Virus record (IMG/VR): IMGVR_UViG_3300017745_000006 | Coordinates: 1 to 59,296 of that record | Strand: one strand, 5' to 3' | Origin: a virus | DNA length: 59,296 bases | Position numbers and translations under genes: made by a program | Part shown: positions 35,228 to 44,627 of the stretch, one piece after another | Layout of the letters: every line of letters begins with the position of its first letter | Position numbering within the stretch: position 1 is the first letter of the stretch | Notes under the pieces: model-generated | The model's input: the letters and a program-made list of their open reading frames with translations, nothing else | What the model was told of the DNA's origin: nothing | Database searches by the model: none

Positions 35228-35537
35228 TTTTAATTGCTTCCAGTATAAAAGTTTTGAGCTGACCCGCAGGCATAATGCCTTCAGTATTCAGCCCAAGAAG
35301 AGTTCCTTCGTTGTTGAAAATAGCAAAGTTAGGAGTGCCATCGCACTCGATTTTATCACAAAATTCCCAGTCATCGGAAGTAACATCCCATTCACCAAAA
35401 CCCGCGTTGTAATGCGGGAATTCTTCGCTAACTTCGTTAGCAACTTGAGCCCAGATAGGGCGCATAGCTTCACAAGCTGCACAGCTTGGTTGCTTAAAAA
35501 ATACTATTCTGTATTTAAATTTAGGTTTTTCTGACAT
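35220..35537 (-). CDS. Thioredoxin-like protein
   Basis: 105 aa. The active site is CAAC (after FFKQPSCAACEAM, residues ~19-22), and the cis-proline is in TPNFAIF near residue 70, giving a standard thioredoxin fold. The WCGPC of bacterial thioredoxin is replaced by SCAAC. Cytoplasmic disulfide reductant. In phages such proteins can serve ribonucleotide reductase or act as a polymerase processivity factor; here the distance from nrd genes leaves the partner open. It is the first gene of the operon that also encodes the sigma factor, with the promoter at 35606-35614. Confidence 0.85.
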   Translation of the reverse strand: MSEKPKFKYRIVFFKQPSCAACEAMRPIWAQVANEVSEEFPHYNAGFGEWDVTSDDWEFCDKIECDGTPNFAIFNNEGTLLGLNTEGIMPAGQLKTFILEAIKNE

Positions 35538-35605
35538 AATTATTACTTATAAGTAAATAAACGCGTGCGCTCGTCGTTATTGTATAAAAACCTACGACTT
35601 TTCTA

Positions 35606-35614
35606 ATTATACCA
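35606..35614 (-). promoter_or_regulatory. Extended -10 promoter (TGgTATAAT) for thioredoxin-sigma operon
   Basis: The minus strand reads TGGTATAAT (35614 to 35606), just past the terminase stop and 69 bases before the thioredoxin ATG. No -35 match. It is the same class as the promoters of the nucleotide-metabolism genes, so the sigma factor would be made early. Confidence 0.65.
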
Positions 35615-35618
35615 TGCG

Positions 35619-37214
35619 CTAAAGATAACGCACACCCCCGGCGTTTCTTACATTTCTCTTATCTCCGAGCAAATTAGATAGAGAAGAAGACTTCCTAGGA
35701 TTAGAAGACGTAGAAGAGTCGTAGGCCAATTTAGGTAAAGAAGACCTAATACCACCAGAGCTTAATTTACCTCCCATAAGCTCGTCTCTATACACTGTGA
35801 CTCCGTATACAAATGCATCTACAAAATCATCATTTTTAATAAAAGGGAAAGAAGTTAGTTCGTTAATTCTATCTTGTAGATTGGGGATATTTTCGTAAAG
35901 ACTTACGGCACCTTCTTCTACAAGAGGAGCAACAGAGTTTGCTCTTAGTACTTTATCTTTAGACGGTATGATTTCTTTGATCTGGATAGATAGAGAACTT
36001 CTAAGCGATTGTATCAAAGGAACCCCACTAGCCCTTCCTTCAATGTACAAGCATCTAATTTTCCATTGTTTTACAACTTGAGGTATAAGTTTTTGAAGGT
36101 CTGGAAACTCCATTCTCTCCATAACAACGTGCAAGAGCCTTAAGCTCTTATCTTTTGCTAATCCCCAAACACAAATAGCAGTAAAGTCATTCATACTAGT
36201 TGCTTTATAAGCCGTGTCCACAGTTGCGTAGATATAGGAGTATCTCTCTTGTTTCTCATAGGTTCCTAGCCAGTGTTCTTTAAATATAGCACCGGCATCA
36301 CCTGCAGGTTGGCCTTGGTACAACGAGTTAAAATCCCTCTCCCCAATAGACTTTTTAATTGCGTTTAAGTTCTCTAAAGGGAAAAACTCTGGCCAATGAG
36401 ACTCACCTAACTTTCTGCCTAGCGAGTCGTTTTCCTCATCGACACAGATCGCTGGGACATTAAGCTCTCTCCAGTTATCCCTGTCGGCACTAAGCAGTCG
36501 GCCAATCACATCATCGCAATGAAACCTTGTGCCCATGGAGATGATCGCATGGTTTGGCAGACCTCGAGTCAAGAACTGAGCCTGAACCCAGCTAAATGTG
36601 CTCTCCATAATAGTCAATGAGTTACCATCAGCCAAAAGGTCATCAAGTAGACCGACACCAGGTAGGTCCTGGTCGTCGATGACTCCATATCCAAATCCGG
36701 TGACGCTACTTCCTGCAGAAGCAACCTTGATCAACCCTCCGTTTTCTGTCCTAAGAGCGGTAAGGTTGCACTTCTCTTTATTAACCTCGCATTCTGGAAA
36801 TATCCAAGCAAACTTCTCAGAAGTTATGTAGTCCATCACCGCCCTAGAGTTCTCTGTAGACAGACCTAAAGCGTAAGAGCTCATAATAAACTGAGCCGTA
36901 GGACTTCGCCCTATCTGCCAGGCCGGAAAAATCCGGCTAATAAGCATGGACTTACCCGTCCTTGGTGGGAGAGATATAGCGCTCCGCATGTAATCTTTAT
37001 TACCATCTCCAATGTTTTGAAGATAGGTACATATGAGTTCGTGGACTGGATAAGATTTAAATTGTAAGTCTGTAATTACTTTTGCAAAAGCAACAAAGTC
37101 TGTACGGCACTTAAGCCTAAGAAGCTCTTCTTTGTCTTTTGAAGAAAGGCTGTTGCCCTTCTTTTGCATATCAGCTACAATCTCCTTCTCCTTTTCTAGC
37201 TCTTTCTTGTTCAT
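35619..37214 (-). CDS. Terminase large subunit
   Basis: 531 aa from the ATG at 37214 (MNKKELEKEKE); an ATG at 37241 would add nine residues and lengthen the overlap with the spike gene. Walker A is LPPRTGKS (residues ~82-89). A GFGYGVIDDQDLPGVGLLDDLLADGNS segment holds the acidic Walker B region. The C-terminal RNase-H-like nuclease shows ATVDTAYKATSMNDFTAICVWG, IEGRASGVPLIQ and DDFVDAFVYG. The protein packages DNA into proheads using ATP and cuts the concatemer. It resembles terminases of non-T4 phages more than T4 gp17. It is the last gene of the baseplate operon; no small subunit is seen nearby. Confidence 0.9.
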   Translation of the reverse strand: MNKKELEKEKEIVADMQKKGNSLSSKDKEELLRLKCRTDFVAFAKVITDLQFKSYPVHELICTYLQNIGDGNKDYMRSAISLPPRTGKSMLISRIFPAWQIGRSPTAQFIMSSYALGLSTENSRAVMDYITSEKFAWIFPECEVNKEKCNLTALRTENGGLIKVASAGSSVTGFGYGVIDDQDLPGVGLLDDLLADGNSLTIMESTFSWVQAQFLTRGLPNHAIISMGTRFHCDDVIGRLLSADRDNWRELNVPAICVDEENDSLGRKLGESHWPEFFPLENLNAIKKSIGERDFNSLYQGQPAGDAGAIFKEHWLGTYEKQERYSYIYATVDTAYKATSMNDFTAICVWGLAKDKSLRLLHVVMERMEFPDLQKLIPQVVKQWKIRCLYIEGRASGVPLIQSLRSSLSIQIKEIIPSKDKVLRANSVAPLVEEGAVSLYENIPNLQDRINELTSFPFIKNDDFVDAFVYGVTVYRDELMGGKLSSGGIRSSLPKLAYDSSTSSNPRKSSSLSNLLGDKRNVRNAGGVRYL

Positions 37215-40077
37215 TGTTAATTTGCTGTAGTAAAGAATCAAACTCGCCAGAGTTAAGTTGGTTTGTAGAAAGGGAGTTAATTATGCCTCCGGTTTTGCTT
37301 GTGAAATCTTGGTAGATGTAATTGACTGTATCTTCTTCTGGCTGATTTAAATTTAATTTCGCTGATAGTGAGTCGTTAAGCACTTTAGACTCATTATTTC
37401 TTGTTGTAAGATCGCTGAATGGGGCATCTAACGTGGGGTCAAGCGTAGAGAGTATTTTTAAAGCCTCTAGAATCGTTTTAATTAGGTTTAAAATTGCTTT
37501 TGTTCTAGATTTCTTATAGTAGGCTGGGATTGTTTTAGTATGGGTAAAAGTCTTTGCAAGAGCAGGTGTAATTACAGCCATACCCCTTCCCCCCTCTTTT
37601 TGCTTATCTAACTTCAAGACTATCTTGTAAAGATCTCTAATAGCCTGCGCCTGGGTAGCTGCGTCCGTGGTCACGTTTGTAAGTAACGCTTCCTTCCCCC
37701 CAGTTATCAGGTTGTTCATGAAATTCTTAGATCCTAATAGCTCAAGATTTTGTATGAGTTCCATCAAACTCATGTTGTTGTCCGCTACTTTAAATACTTT
37801 TTCAATCGCCTCCATTGAGTAGATTATCTCAGCGTCGCGGTCTTCTCCCTCAGCACCTCCCTTAAAGGCCGCTTCAAGTTTCCCACTTAAATCGTTAACT
37901 CTATCTACAGACTCGATTATGGAAGTAAGGTTAAATGGATTTTTAGGTATGAGTTCTCCTCCTATCCCAGTGGAAACCAACCCTAAGGCTTTTGCTAGAG
38001 GGTTATCTAGGTTATTTAAGATATCGTTGCCGGCTAAATACACATTAGAGTTATCTAGAGTAACATTACCACAAGGATCCAACAGCCTATTCCCGTCGCT
38101 ATCTACCCCGTGCTCTGTTTTTCTGCACTTAGGACTACATGGGCACGGATCACCGCCCCCACCACCAAACAAACCTCCAAGGGCTCCAAGAGCTCCTCCC
38201 CCGCCTAATATCGAAGCGAGCGGATTCTTTCCGCCTAGTAACGCGGTAACGGCAGTGAATCCTAAACCTCCTGGTAAGGCCAATGCCAAAGGTCCGCCCA
38301 GCCCGGCGGCTCCTAATAAGGAGGAGGCCGTGGTAGGAAGGCCGGGCACTAGTGATGCAAAGGTACCGATATTACTAAAGTCTTGGAAAAGTTTTCCTAC
38401 TTCGCCAAATGACCCAGAGCCGATCGCGCTTGTGAGTCCTTCAAGATCAACTCCTCCAAAATCTATACCACCTGCGATGCTATTTACAACTTCAGACAAA
38501 CCTCCGTTTGTTGCTGATTGAAGTATTGCATTTAAATCAGCCGGGGCGTTTCCTAAATCTAATCCACTAATAGCAAACTTAACTGCTTCGTTTACTGGGA
38601 AGGGTATTATGTCGCCGGCGTTAGCGACCGCAGCGTTGAGCCCGCCCAATGGTCCGTCTACCAATGTAGCATTAATTATACTACCTACCTGCGGAGGGAA
38701 AGAACCTATTGATTGGTTAGTCGCGCTAGACCCTGTTTTTTGTAAAATGCCTCCAAGATTTCCACCTGCAGAAACAATCTGAGCGATCTCTGGGCCAAGC
38801 TTATCAAGAAAGTTTTGAGCCGTTGCCACATCACCACTTCTAAGTATAGCATCAAGGCCGGATATATTTAAATCTTGGCTTTGGAGAAACCCGGCAGCTA
38901 CCTGCGTTGCTAAATCTACTGGAAGTTGTCCAGTAGCCAAGCCCTCCACGGCGTTAAACGCTTGAGCAATAGCTTCATTTGTAAACCCTGGGACCGCGCC
39001 AGAAAGAGCCTGTTCTATCATCCCTCCAGCTAAGTCCATATTTCCTATAATAGGACTCGTAACGGCGCCTGAAGCAAATTCCAACCCCAAATTTAAAAGA
39101 GTATTAGGTTTTACAGGGGATTTACCCCGCCCTAATATCTCTGTTTTCGCCATCACGGGGTCTTTATCTTCAAACTTAAGCGCGGTTCTTGTGCCGTACT
39201 TAACCCACTTCATCTTTCTATCTACCCTAAGGCAAATCGTCATCTCTGAGTTACCGCCATCGTCTGCAATAGATGTCATCCCATGAATTTTTTCTGTGCA
39301 CTTGGGCAGAGTACCTCTTGCGTTCCATGGCAAAGTACTGGCGCTCACCCAGGCCCAGTCTTTATTCTCGTCTCTGCGACAAACTAGGGTTTTCTGAGGT
39401 AAGTCTCTATCTTCAGAGTATTCGATCATCTCGCCCGACAGAGCCTCAGAACATGTCGGTTGTGGCCTTTTTTGGTGAACTACATCGCTCCCCTCTGCGG
39501 TTTTGGGGTCGGTTTCTCTTTCAATTATCAAGCCACGAGTTAAGTTCTTCCATTCCCAAACATCTTTATCAGGACCAGTTTGTCTGTTGTTTCTTCTAAT
39601 ACAAACTTTCAGATCTTGGGTGACGTTTCCAGAAAAAATATACGCCCTACCTTCGTTGTTCTTGTTGCATTTAGCACCTGGATCTTCTGTGTTTGTTATA
39701 TCAGAGACATCTATAGTCGGGATTGTAATAGGTGTCTGGGATATCACCTGATTATACGTTGTGTCGTTAAATAACCCGGCCACCACAGAGTTGTCTGGGC
39801 TCCCGCTTATCGCAATTACAATACATTTCGACCCTATATACTGAGTAGATAAAATGCCTCTTCCTACTCCAAGAACAGGGATCCAATCGGACTTAGCATC
39901 TACAGAGTCCTCTCCAAAAAGAACCCTGACTCTTCCTAAATTTTCTGGGTCTTCTACATCGGAAATAGTTGCAGGTAGGTTTAAAATCTCGGTATCCAGC
40001 CCTCCGGTACTCTTAACGTAGCGTTCAAGGGCCGCACTAACACCTACTAGATTAGAGGCTATTTGTGATTCACTCAT
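37171..40077 (-). CDS. Baseplate spike protein with gpV/VgrG-like OB domain
   Basis: 968 aa. Residues ~33-105 (LPATISDVEDPENLGRVRVLFG, DWIPVLGVG, IGSKCIVIAISGSPDNSVVAGLFND) match the OB-fold of gpV/gp5/VgrG spikes that form the membrane-piercing tip. Residues ~330-640 are Gly/Ala/Leu-rich (GGGGALGALGGLFGGGGGDP). A Cys cluster, PCPCSPKC (Cys645, 647, 651), with further Cys near 670, follows and could bind a metal. The C-terminal quarter is helical. It overlaps the genes on both sides (8 bases with the gpI-like gene, 44 with terminase), so translation is coupled. It is much longer than a plain gpV, and the extension is not recognised. Confidence 0.8.
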   Translation of the reverse strand: MSESQIASNLVGVSAALERYVKSTGGLDTEILNLPATISDVEDPENLGRVRVLFGEDSVDAKSDWIPVLGVGRGILSTQYIGSKCIVIAISGSPDNSVVAGLFNDTTYNQVISQTPITIPTIDVSDITNTEDPGAKCNKNNEGRAYIFSGNVTQDLKVCIRRNNRQTGPDKDVWEWKNLTRGLIIERETDPKTAEGSDVVHQKRPQPTCSEALSGEMIEYSEDRDLPQKTLVCRRDENKDWAWVSASTLPWNARGTLPKCTEKIHGMTSIADDGGNSEMTICLRVDRKMKWVKYGTRTALKFEDKDPVMAKTEILGRGKSPVKPNTLLNLGLEFASGAVTSPIIGNMDLAGGMIEQALSGAVPGFTNEAIAQAFNAVEGLATGQLPVDLATQVAAGFLQSQDLNISGLDAILRSGDVATAQNFLDKLGPEIAQIVSAGGNLGGILQKTGSSATNQSIGSFPPQVGSIINATLVDGPLGGLNAAVANAGDIIPFPVNEAVKFAISGLDLGNAPADLNAILQSATNGGLSEVVNSIAGGIDFGGVDLEGLTSAIGSGSFGEVGKLFQDFSNIGTFASLVPGLPTTASSLLGAAGLGGPLALALPGGLGFTAVTALLGGKNPLASILGGGGALGALGGLFGGGGGDPCPCSPKCRKTEHGVDSDGNRLLDPCGNVTLDNSNVYLAGNDILNNLDNPLAKALGLVSTGIGGELIPKNPFNLTSIIESVDRVNDLSGKLEAAFKGGAEGEDRDAEIIYSMEAIEKVFKVADNNMSLMELIQNLELLGSKNFMNNLITGGKEALLTNVTTDAATQAQAIRDLYKIVLKLDKQKEGGRGMAVITPALAKTFTHTKTIPAYYKKSRTKAILNLIKTILEALKILSTLDPTLDAPFSDLTTRNNESKVLNDSLSAKLNLNQPEEDTVNYIYQDFTSKTGGIINSLSTNQLNSGEFDSLLQQINNEQERARKGEGDCS

Positions 40078-42346
40078 GTATTATTTCGGGGTTAAAAAAT
40101 GCGTCACCTTGTCTCCATAGGTCTGCCGCAAGAAAAGCGTATTGTACTCTTGAATTTAACTTTGACTCTGTCCAATACTCAGAGATCGATTGAACTGCCC
40201 CCCAAGTTTTTCCGTTTCTGTTGTAGTAAAATGGTAACCTAAAAAATATGTTATTAGAGTCTTCTAGAGTTGCAATTGCGGTCTCGCCGGCAACTAGCTG
40301 GTTTCTAAAAGAAGCAGATCCGCTATCAACTCTGTTACCAAGACTATCTAGCTCCTCTGCTCCTACTTGGGCCAAAGTAAATTTTGTCGGCAATAAAGTT
40401 GGAGCATTAACTTCATTTCCCCTGAGCCCACTCTTTACTTTAAACGTTCCGTCAAGATTTTTTTCTATCTCTTCTTTTGTATGGGCCTTTACGTTAAACA
40501 AACTAAATAAAAACACAAGGGACAAAATACTACCTTTTGATTCCATCAGACCGTCCCACTCCGCTTTATATGCAGAAAAATTACCTGAGTAGCCTATAGA
40601 GGCCAAATCTACGTTAGAAAGATCTGTACTTCCGTCTGTTATTTCCTCTGTAGAACGCCAAGGACTAGAATCAAAAGGACTTAAGTCTAAGACTTCTCCT
40701 TTTATAGTCTTATACTCGGTCTCTGCAACGGTTTGACTAAGTTCTTTTTCAAACCACCCAAGCGCGTTTCTAATAAGAGTTCTTTTATATTTTTCGTTCC
40801 AATTCACGTTCCAAAAAGGCCTAGTAAGACCCGCGTGCTGTGCTAGCCAGTCTAAGTTTTTAGGGCTGCATTCATTAGGATCTAAATAGGTATAATAGAA
40901 CGATTCTATCTCATGTTTCTTTTCTCTTAAAAACTCATCGGCACCGGCTAAAATCCATTTGGCAATAGGAGCTCTAGGTAGCCTATCTTCTGGTAATTTG
41001 TACCAAGATTCTATGTCTTTTGGGGAATAAAGTTCAGATTTTGTTCTATCTGATAGCACAGGAGACATGCCTAAAGCCCTCCTTTCTTCTTCGTCAAAAA
41101 TAGTTCTAGGAAGAAACTGATAGGCAATTAATCGGTCGCTAGTTGCAACAACAGTGCCTACTTCTAGCGCAGAAATGGGTATATTAAGTCTTTCGCCCTC
41201 ATCCGCCACTAATAACATCTGCTCTGATTCTTCAGGGCGATAGCTTAGAGACGCTGATGGTAACCTTAAATAGATGGGGCGAGTATTTTCATCAGAGATA
41301 GATCTAATTTTTGATTGCTTTAACCCAGATCTAGTAATCTGAATACAGTTAGTAAAAAGCGACCTAAGTTCTCTAAATACAAAAGATATAAATTGCCTAT
41401 TTGTCTCGTGCTTTGCAAAACGATTTTCCCATCTTTGAGCCATTATTTCAGAAATTTTTTCTTTCCAAATCTCGTTAATTTTAAAAAGCGTGTCTTCTAC
41501 CGCAGTGTATACTTCTTCAGACAGATCTGTATCCGCAAGAGAAGAGTACCTAGGGCCAGTTTCGATATAAGGTAAGTTTTTATACGCTAACTTTAAAACT
41601 CTTACAATAAAGTCTTCTTCTGGAGTTATAATGCCGCTTAAAGTCTCTGGGCCATCTAGAGAAAAAGCGTTATTAAATATTTTTAAAACATCGTCCGAAA
41701 AAATATTTTCTAAATAGTTAGCAGGAGGAAGGAGAATTGTAGTTGCTTTACTGGCGGGCTTGTCTATTTCCAATACAGAGCCATCTAAATTTTTATATCT
41801 TCCTCTAATAATTGTTTTTAACTCTACTACCTCTTTACCACCAACAAAATACTCAACAGCAGCCCCGTTATAATTAGACTCAGAGGTGTACTTCCACTTA
41901 AAGTTGGAAACTTTCCTAAGCCTTCCTATAAGGCATTTTCCGGGCTTGCAGTTGGTGCTAGTGCCGTCTGTACAAATTAAGCCTTCTGTCGCGCAATTTT
42001 CATTACCTCCTAACAAGTCTCCTGGAACAGAAACGCCGTGAGAGAGTATCTTAAATTCCCCCGTAGCTTCTGCGTTTATTGCTTCTGGCTCTGGAGAGTA
42101 TACATTGCCAATGCTTTCGTACTCAAAGCCTGAAGAGTTTATCTTTTTAATATCCCTAGAAATAACTTTATTTCTGTTATCATTTAACTCTTTTTTAAAA
42201 TCAAAATTAATTTCTGCGAGGGTGTGCTCTGCTATTTTAAGTTTTTTCGTTCTAGCAAACTCTATAGTAATCTTTCCAGAAGAAAACCCTCTACGAATAA
42301 AGTTTCTATTTTTTTGGTCCCAGATAGATATGTTTTCCATCGTCAA
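40070..42346 (-). CDS. Baseplate protein with P2 gpI-like segment
   Basis: 758 aa. Residues ~470-535 (ESFYYTYLDPNECSPKNLDWLAQHAGLTRPFWNVNWNEKYKRTLIRNA) match the phrasing of P2-type tail protein I (DPxxCPxxLLPWLAxxxxxxxWxxxWxExxKRxxI), a wedge component of contractile baseplates. The N-terminal ~450 residues are unrelated to short gpI proteins and include a Cys group (CATEGLICTDGTSTNCKPGKCLIG). It lies directly downstream of the J-like gene, the same J-then-I order as in P2, with ATGA overlap. A baseplate wedge is the best reading. Confidence 0.75.
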   Translation of the reverse strand: MTMENISIWDQKNRNFIRRGFSSGKITIEFARTKKLKIAEHTLAEINFDFKKELNDNRNKVISRDIKKINSSGFEYESIGNVYSPEPEAINAEATGEFKILSHGVSVPGDLLGGNENCATEGLICTDGTSTNCKPGKCLIGRLRKVSNFKWKYTSESNYNGAAVEYFVGGKEVVELKTIIRGRYKNLDGSVLEIDKPASKATTILLPPANYLENIFSDDVLKIFNNAFSLDGPETLSGIITPEEDFIVRVLKLAYKNLPYIETGPRYSSLADTDLSEEVYTAVEDTLFKINEIWKEKISEIMAQRWENRFAKHETNRQFISFVFRELRSLFTNCIQITRSGLKQSKIRSISDENTRPIYLRLPSASLSYRPEESEQMLLVADEGERLNIPISALEVGTVVATSDRLIAYQFLPRTIFDEEERRALGMSPVLSDRTKSELYSPKDIESWYKLPEDRLPRAPIAKWILAGADEFLREKKHEIESFYYTYLDPNECSPKNLDWLAQHAGLTRPFWNVNWNEKYKRTLIRNALGWFEKELSQTVAETEYKTIKGEVLDLSPFDSSPWRSTEEITDGSTDLSNVDLASIGYSGNFSAYKAEWDGLMESKGSILSLVFLFSLFNVKAHTKEEIEKNLDGTFKVKSGLRGNEVNAPTLLPTKFTLAQVGAEELDSLGNRVDSGSASFRNQLVAGETAIATLEDSNNIFFRLPFYYNRNGKTWGAVQSISEYWTESKLNSRVQYAFLAADLWRQGDAFFNPEIIHE

Positions 42347-43653
42347 GCTCTAAGGTACTGATCGTAGTCTGTATTCAAAAATGTGTATGTCAGCGGTGAT
42401 TGGGTGGATACGTCAATAAAGCTTACAGTTGTTTTATAAGTTCTAAAAGATCTGACAGGGTTCGTATTTTTAAAAATTGTTTCTACAGAATTAATTCTTT
42501 GCTCCAGCGTATTGATACAAACGTCGTTTACTTCTGTTGATTTAAATGGCAAGTTGCAATTTACTTCTCCGACGTCGTTTCCTCCTGTTAACTGAAGCAG
42601 GTCCATTGATAGAGTTTTTACTCTACTTACAACGTTTAAAGCGTATATGCTATTAAAAATACTCTGATAATTTAGTTCTCCTCCTAATCCAATAGCGCTC
42701 GGGGAAATCTCTTCCAGTAGTAAATTATTTATTACGTTCGCAAATGCTCCTATCCCGCCATTAAATTCTTCGCCATTGTACTCTACCACCACTGTGGTTT
42801 CTACGGGCGTAATTACAGGAGAGATAAGAGAAACATTAGTACCAATAGGAACTTTTTTTCTCAAGGCTTTTAGCACATTTGACCTAGTAACCTGCTCAAG
42901 CGCAGATCCGTCAGAGTCACCTACACAGACCACTACAACTCCAGAAGGTGCTGTTTCTTCTATATCGAATCTTTCTTCGTAGCTTAAAACTTTAATTATA
43001 GAAGAGCTAGGTGCTAGAACTCCCACCTCATCCTCATAGTCTTGTGCAGTAATCAAGCCTCTTCTTTTTAACAAAGAAAAAGCTTTTGCTTTCATACTCT
43101 CGATAGACTCCAAGTCTTTACCACCTTGGATAGGCGACTCATTTGTTACTCGGTCTAATCCTAAGATATTTACATTTATTTTTTCAATAGAATTAGAGTC
43201 TAGGTTGTAGGCCGCACCCCATTTTTCTGCCGTTACCATACCTTTGCCGGAAACTAGAGAGTCTCCTATTCTTACTTCAGACTTTAGTACAAAATTAAGT
43301 CTGTTTGCTGTGCTAACAATAGTTCCGGCCGGGATAATTACGGTACGATTAAAATTATTAGTTTTTATAAACGTGACGTCTGTTACAGCTTTTGCACCAA
43401 TGGACCTTTGAATACCTAACTGTCTGAGCCATTGAAGAGTATAAGCTTCTGGAAGAGCGTTCAAGTAATAAAGTAATTCGCTTTGTGCGTAAGCCTGCCC
43501 CTCCACAAGTGCAGAGAGAGGAGAAGCCGGACTAAAATCATTTAGTTCTCCGCCAGACTCAAGAAAAACTTTAGTCTGCATGTCTCGAACTAAAGCCGGA
43601 GTGTTTCTCGGGTCAAGCTGTAGAGGTAAAATTGGTCCGTAGATATCAGCCAT
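42343..43653 (-). CDS. Baseplate J-like wedge protein
   Basis: 436 aa. It fits the Baseplate_J family (P2 gpJ, T4 gp6): an N-terminal TPALVRDMQTKVFLESGGELNDFSPASPLSALVEGQAYAQSELLYYLN block, an IPAGTIVSTANRLNFVL block, and the central GKDLESIESMKAKAFSLLKRRGLITAQDYEDEV with LRKKVPIGTNVSLISP. The protein forms the ring of wedges that joins the tail hub to the fibres. It overlaps by one base the gene before and by four the gene after. Confident at family level. Confidence 0.88.
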   Translation of the reverse strand: MADIYGPILPLQLDPRNTPALVRDMQTKVFLESGGELNDFSPASPLSALVEGQAYAQSELLYYLNALPEAYTLQWLRQLGIQRSIGAKAVTDVTFIKTNNFNRTVIIPAGTIVSTANRLNFVLKSEVRIGDSLVSGKGMVTAEKWGAAYNLDSNSIEKINVNILGLDRVTNESPIQGGKDLESIESMKAKAFSLLKRRGLITAQDYEDEVGVLAPSSSIIKVLSYEERFDIEETAPSGVVVVCVGDSDGSALEQVTRSNVLKALRKKVPIGTNVSLISPVITPVETTVVVEYNGEEFNGGIGAFANVINNLLLEEISPSAIGLGGELNYQSIFNSIYALNVVSRVKTLSMDLLQLTGGNDVGEVNCNLPFKSTEVNDVCINTLEQRINSVETIFKNTNPVRSFRTYKTTVSFIDVSTQSPLTYTFLNTDYDQYLRA

Positions 43654-44543
43654 TAATTCGTACCAAGGTCAATTGTTGTAAAATCTATATTATAAATAGC
43701 CTGTTGTGTAGGAAACACATTAAAATCGTCTGACAAGTTACTAAGCGCAGAAGACCCTAGATAGTTAAGATCTACGTTTTCGTACCCATCTGGATTTAGT
43801 AAACTTTCACCTAATAGAGAGACTAGAGGGTATCCTACGTACCCTTGAACTACTGATTTTTTAATAGAGGATCCTTCATTTTTATAGGCTACACCTTTGT
43901 AGTAATCTACAGGAGAGATTGTTCCATAAACCCTATCTACTCCCCTTGAGTCTTTTGTAGATACGCCTTGCACATCTAGCCTTACTAAATTGTCAGGAGG
44001 AGCACTTGTAATTTTTGTGTTTGGGTTATTAATAACCAGTACTAAAACACTAGAAACGTCCTCCCCAACGTACCCAAATTTTATAAATTCTTCTTCTATT
44101 TTAGAAGATAACGTTATTGAGTCTATTTCTAAATCCGAATTAGCATTAAACCTATATACAGTTTTTTCTACACTATCAGAAAAAATAGTACTAGGAGAAA
44201 TAGAATATGTTGAGTATTCGTCTATGCTAGACAAAAATATTTCTAATAGCGTCGAAGAAAATGTACCAACGTCAGATGCGTATAAGTCGATAAAATCTGT
44301 TATAATCTCTTCAGAGTCGTACTCTGATTGAATTACAGACTTAAATACGTCTAAGACAAAGTTTTTTGTTCCTACAAAATCTAAGAAAACTTGAGAAGGT
44401 CTTTGGCTATCTATAGCCTTTGTCTTAGATCCTCTTTTTATCTGATCTGCTACTGTAGGAAAAAGAGAAGAAGACCCGTAGGCTACGGCCGCTAATCCTC
44501 CTGTTGTAGAGAAACTGTCAGTGAGAAAATTGCTTTTGGCCAC
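43653..44543 (-). CDS. Baseplate-operon protein, unknown
   Basis: 296 aa, first gene of the five-gene baseplate-terminase operon. Segments include SQVFLDFVGTKNFVLDVFKSVI (helical), LVLVINNPNTKIT and VYGTISPVDYYKGVAY. No family recognised. The place directly before the J-like gene suggests a baseplate wedge part or a gp25/gpW-like role, but no motif of those families is visible. The start overlaps nothing. A late-type box lies 27 bases upstream. Confidence 0.65.
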   Translation of the reverse strand: MAKSNFLTDSFSTTGGLAAVAYGSSSLFPTVADQIKRGSKTKAIDSQRPSQVFLDFVGTKNFVLDVFKSVIQSEYDSEEIITDFIDLYASDVGTFSSTLLEIFLSSIDEYSTYSISPSTIFSDSVEKTVYRFNANSDLEIDSITLSSKIEEEFIKFGYVGEDVSSVLVLVINNPNTKITSAPPDNLVRLDVQGVSTKDSRGVDRVYGTISPVDYYKGVAYKNEGSSIKKSVVQGYVGYPLVSLLGESLLNPDGYENVDLNYLGSSALSNLSDDFNVFPTQQAIYNIDFTTIDLGTN

Positions 44544-44559
44544 ATTTGAAATGTATCAA

Positions 44560-44577
44560 TCTAATATAGCTTTAAAC
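44560..44577 (-). promoter_or_regulatory. Late-promoter-like box GTTTAAAG for the baseplate-terminase operon
   Basis: The minus strand reads GTTTAAAG (44577 to 44570), followed by N6 and TAGA. It lies 27 bases before the ATG at 44543. With the box at 44589 it forms a divergent pair 11 bases apart. Confidence 0.7.
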
Positions 44578-44588
44578 CGTGGAAAGCA

Positions 44589-44606
44589 GTTTAAAGGAAG
44601 TATAGA
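44589..44606 (+). promoter_or_regulatory. Late-promoter-like box GTTTAAAG for the second fibre cluster
   Basis: GTTTAAAG at 44589-44596, followed by N6 and TAGA. It lies 32 bases before the ATG at 44628. Confidence 0.7.
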
Positions 44607-44627
44607 CTAAGTACAATAGAATTGTAA

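Noticed and set aside
35545-35600. Inverted repeat GTCGT...ACGAC between terminase and thioredoxin as a terminator
   Set aside because: Short stem with a 16-base loop and no T-run directly after it; more likely leader sequence of the thioredoxin operon.
40438-40445. GTTTAAAG on the minus strand inside the gpI-like gene
   Set aside because: It lies deep in a coding region, 361 bases from the next gene start, and has no TAGA at the proper distance. Probably chance, though an internal promoter cannot be excluded.
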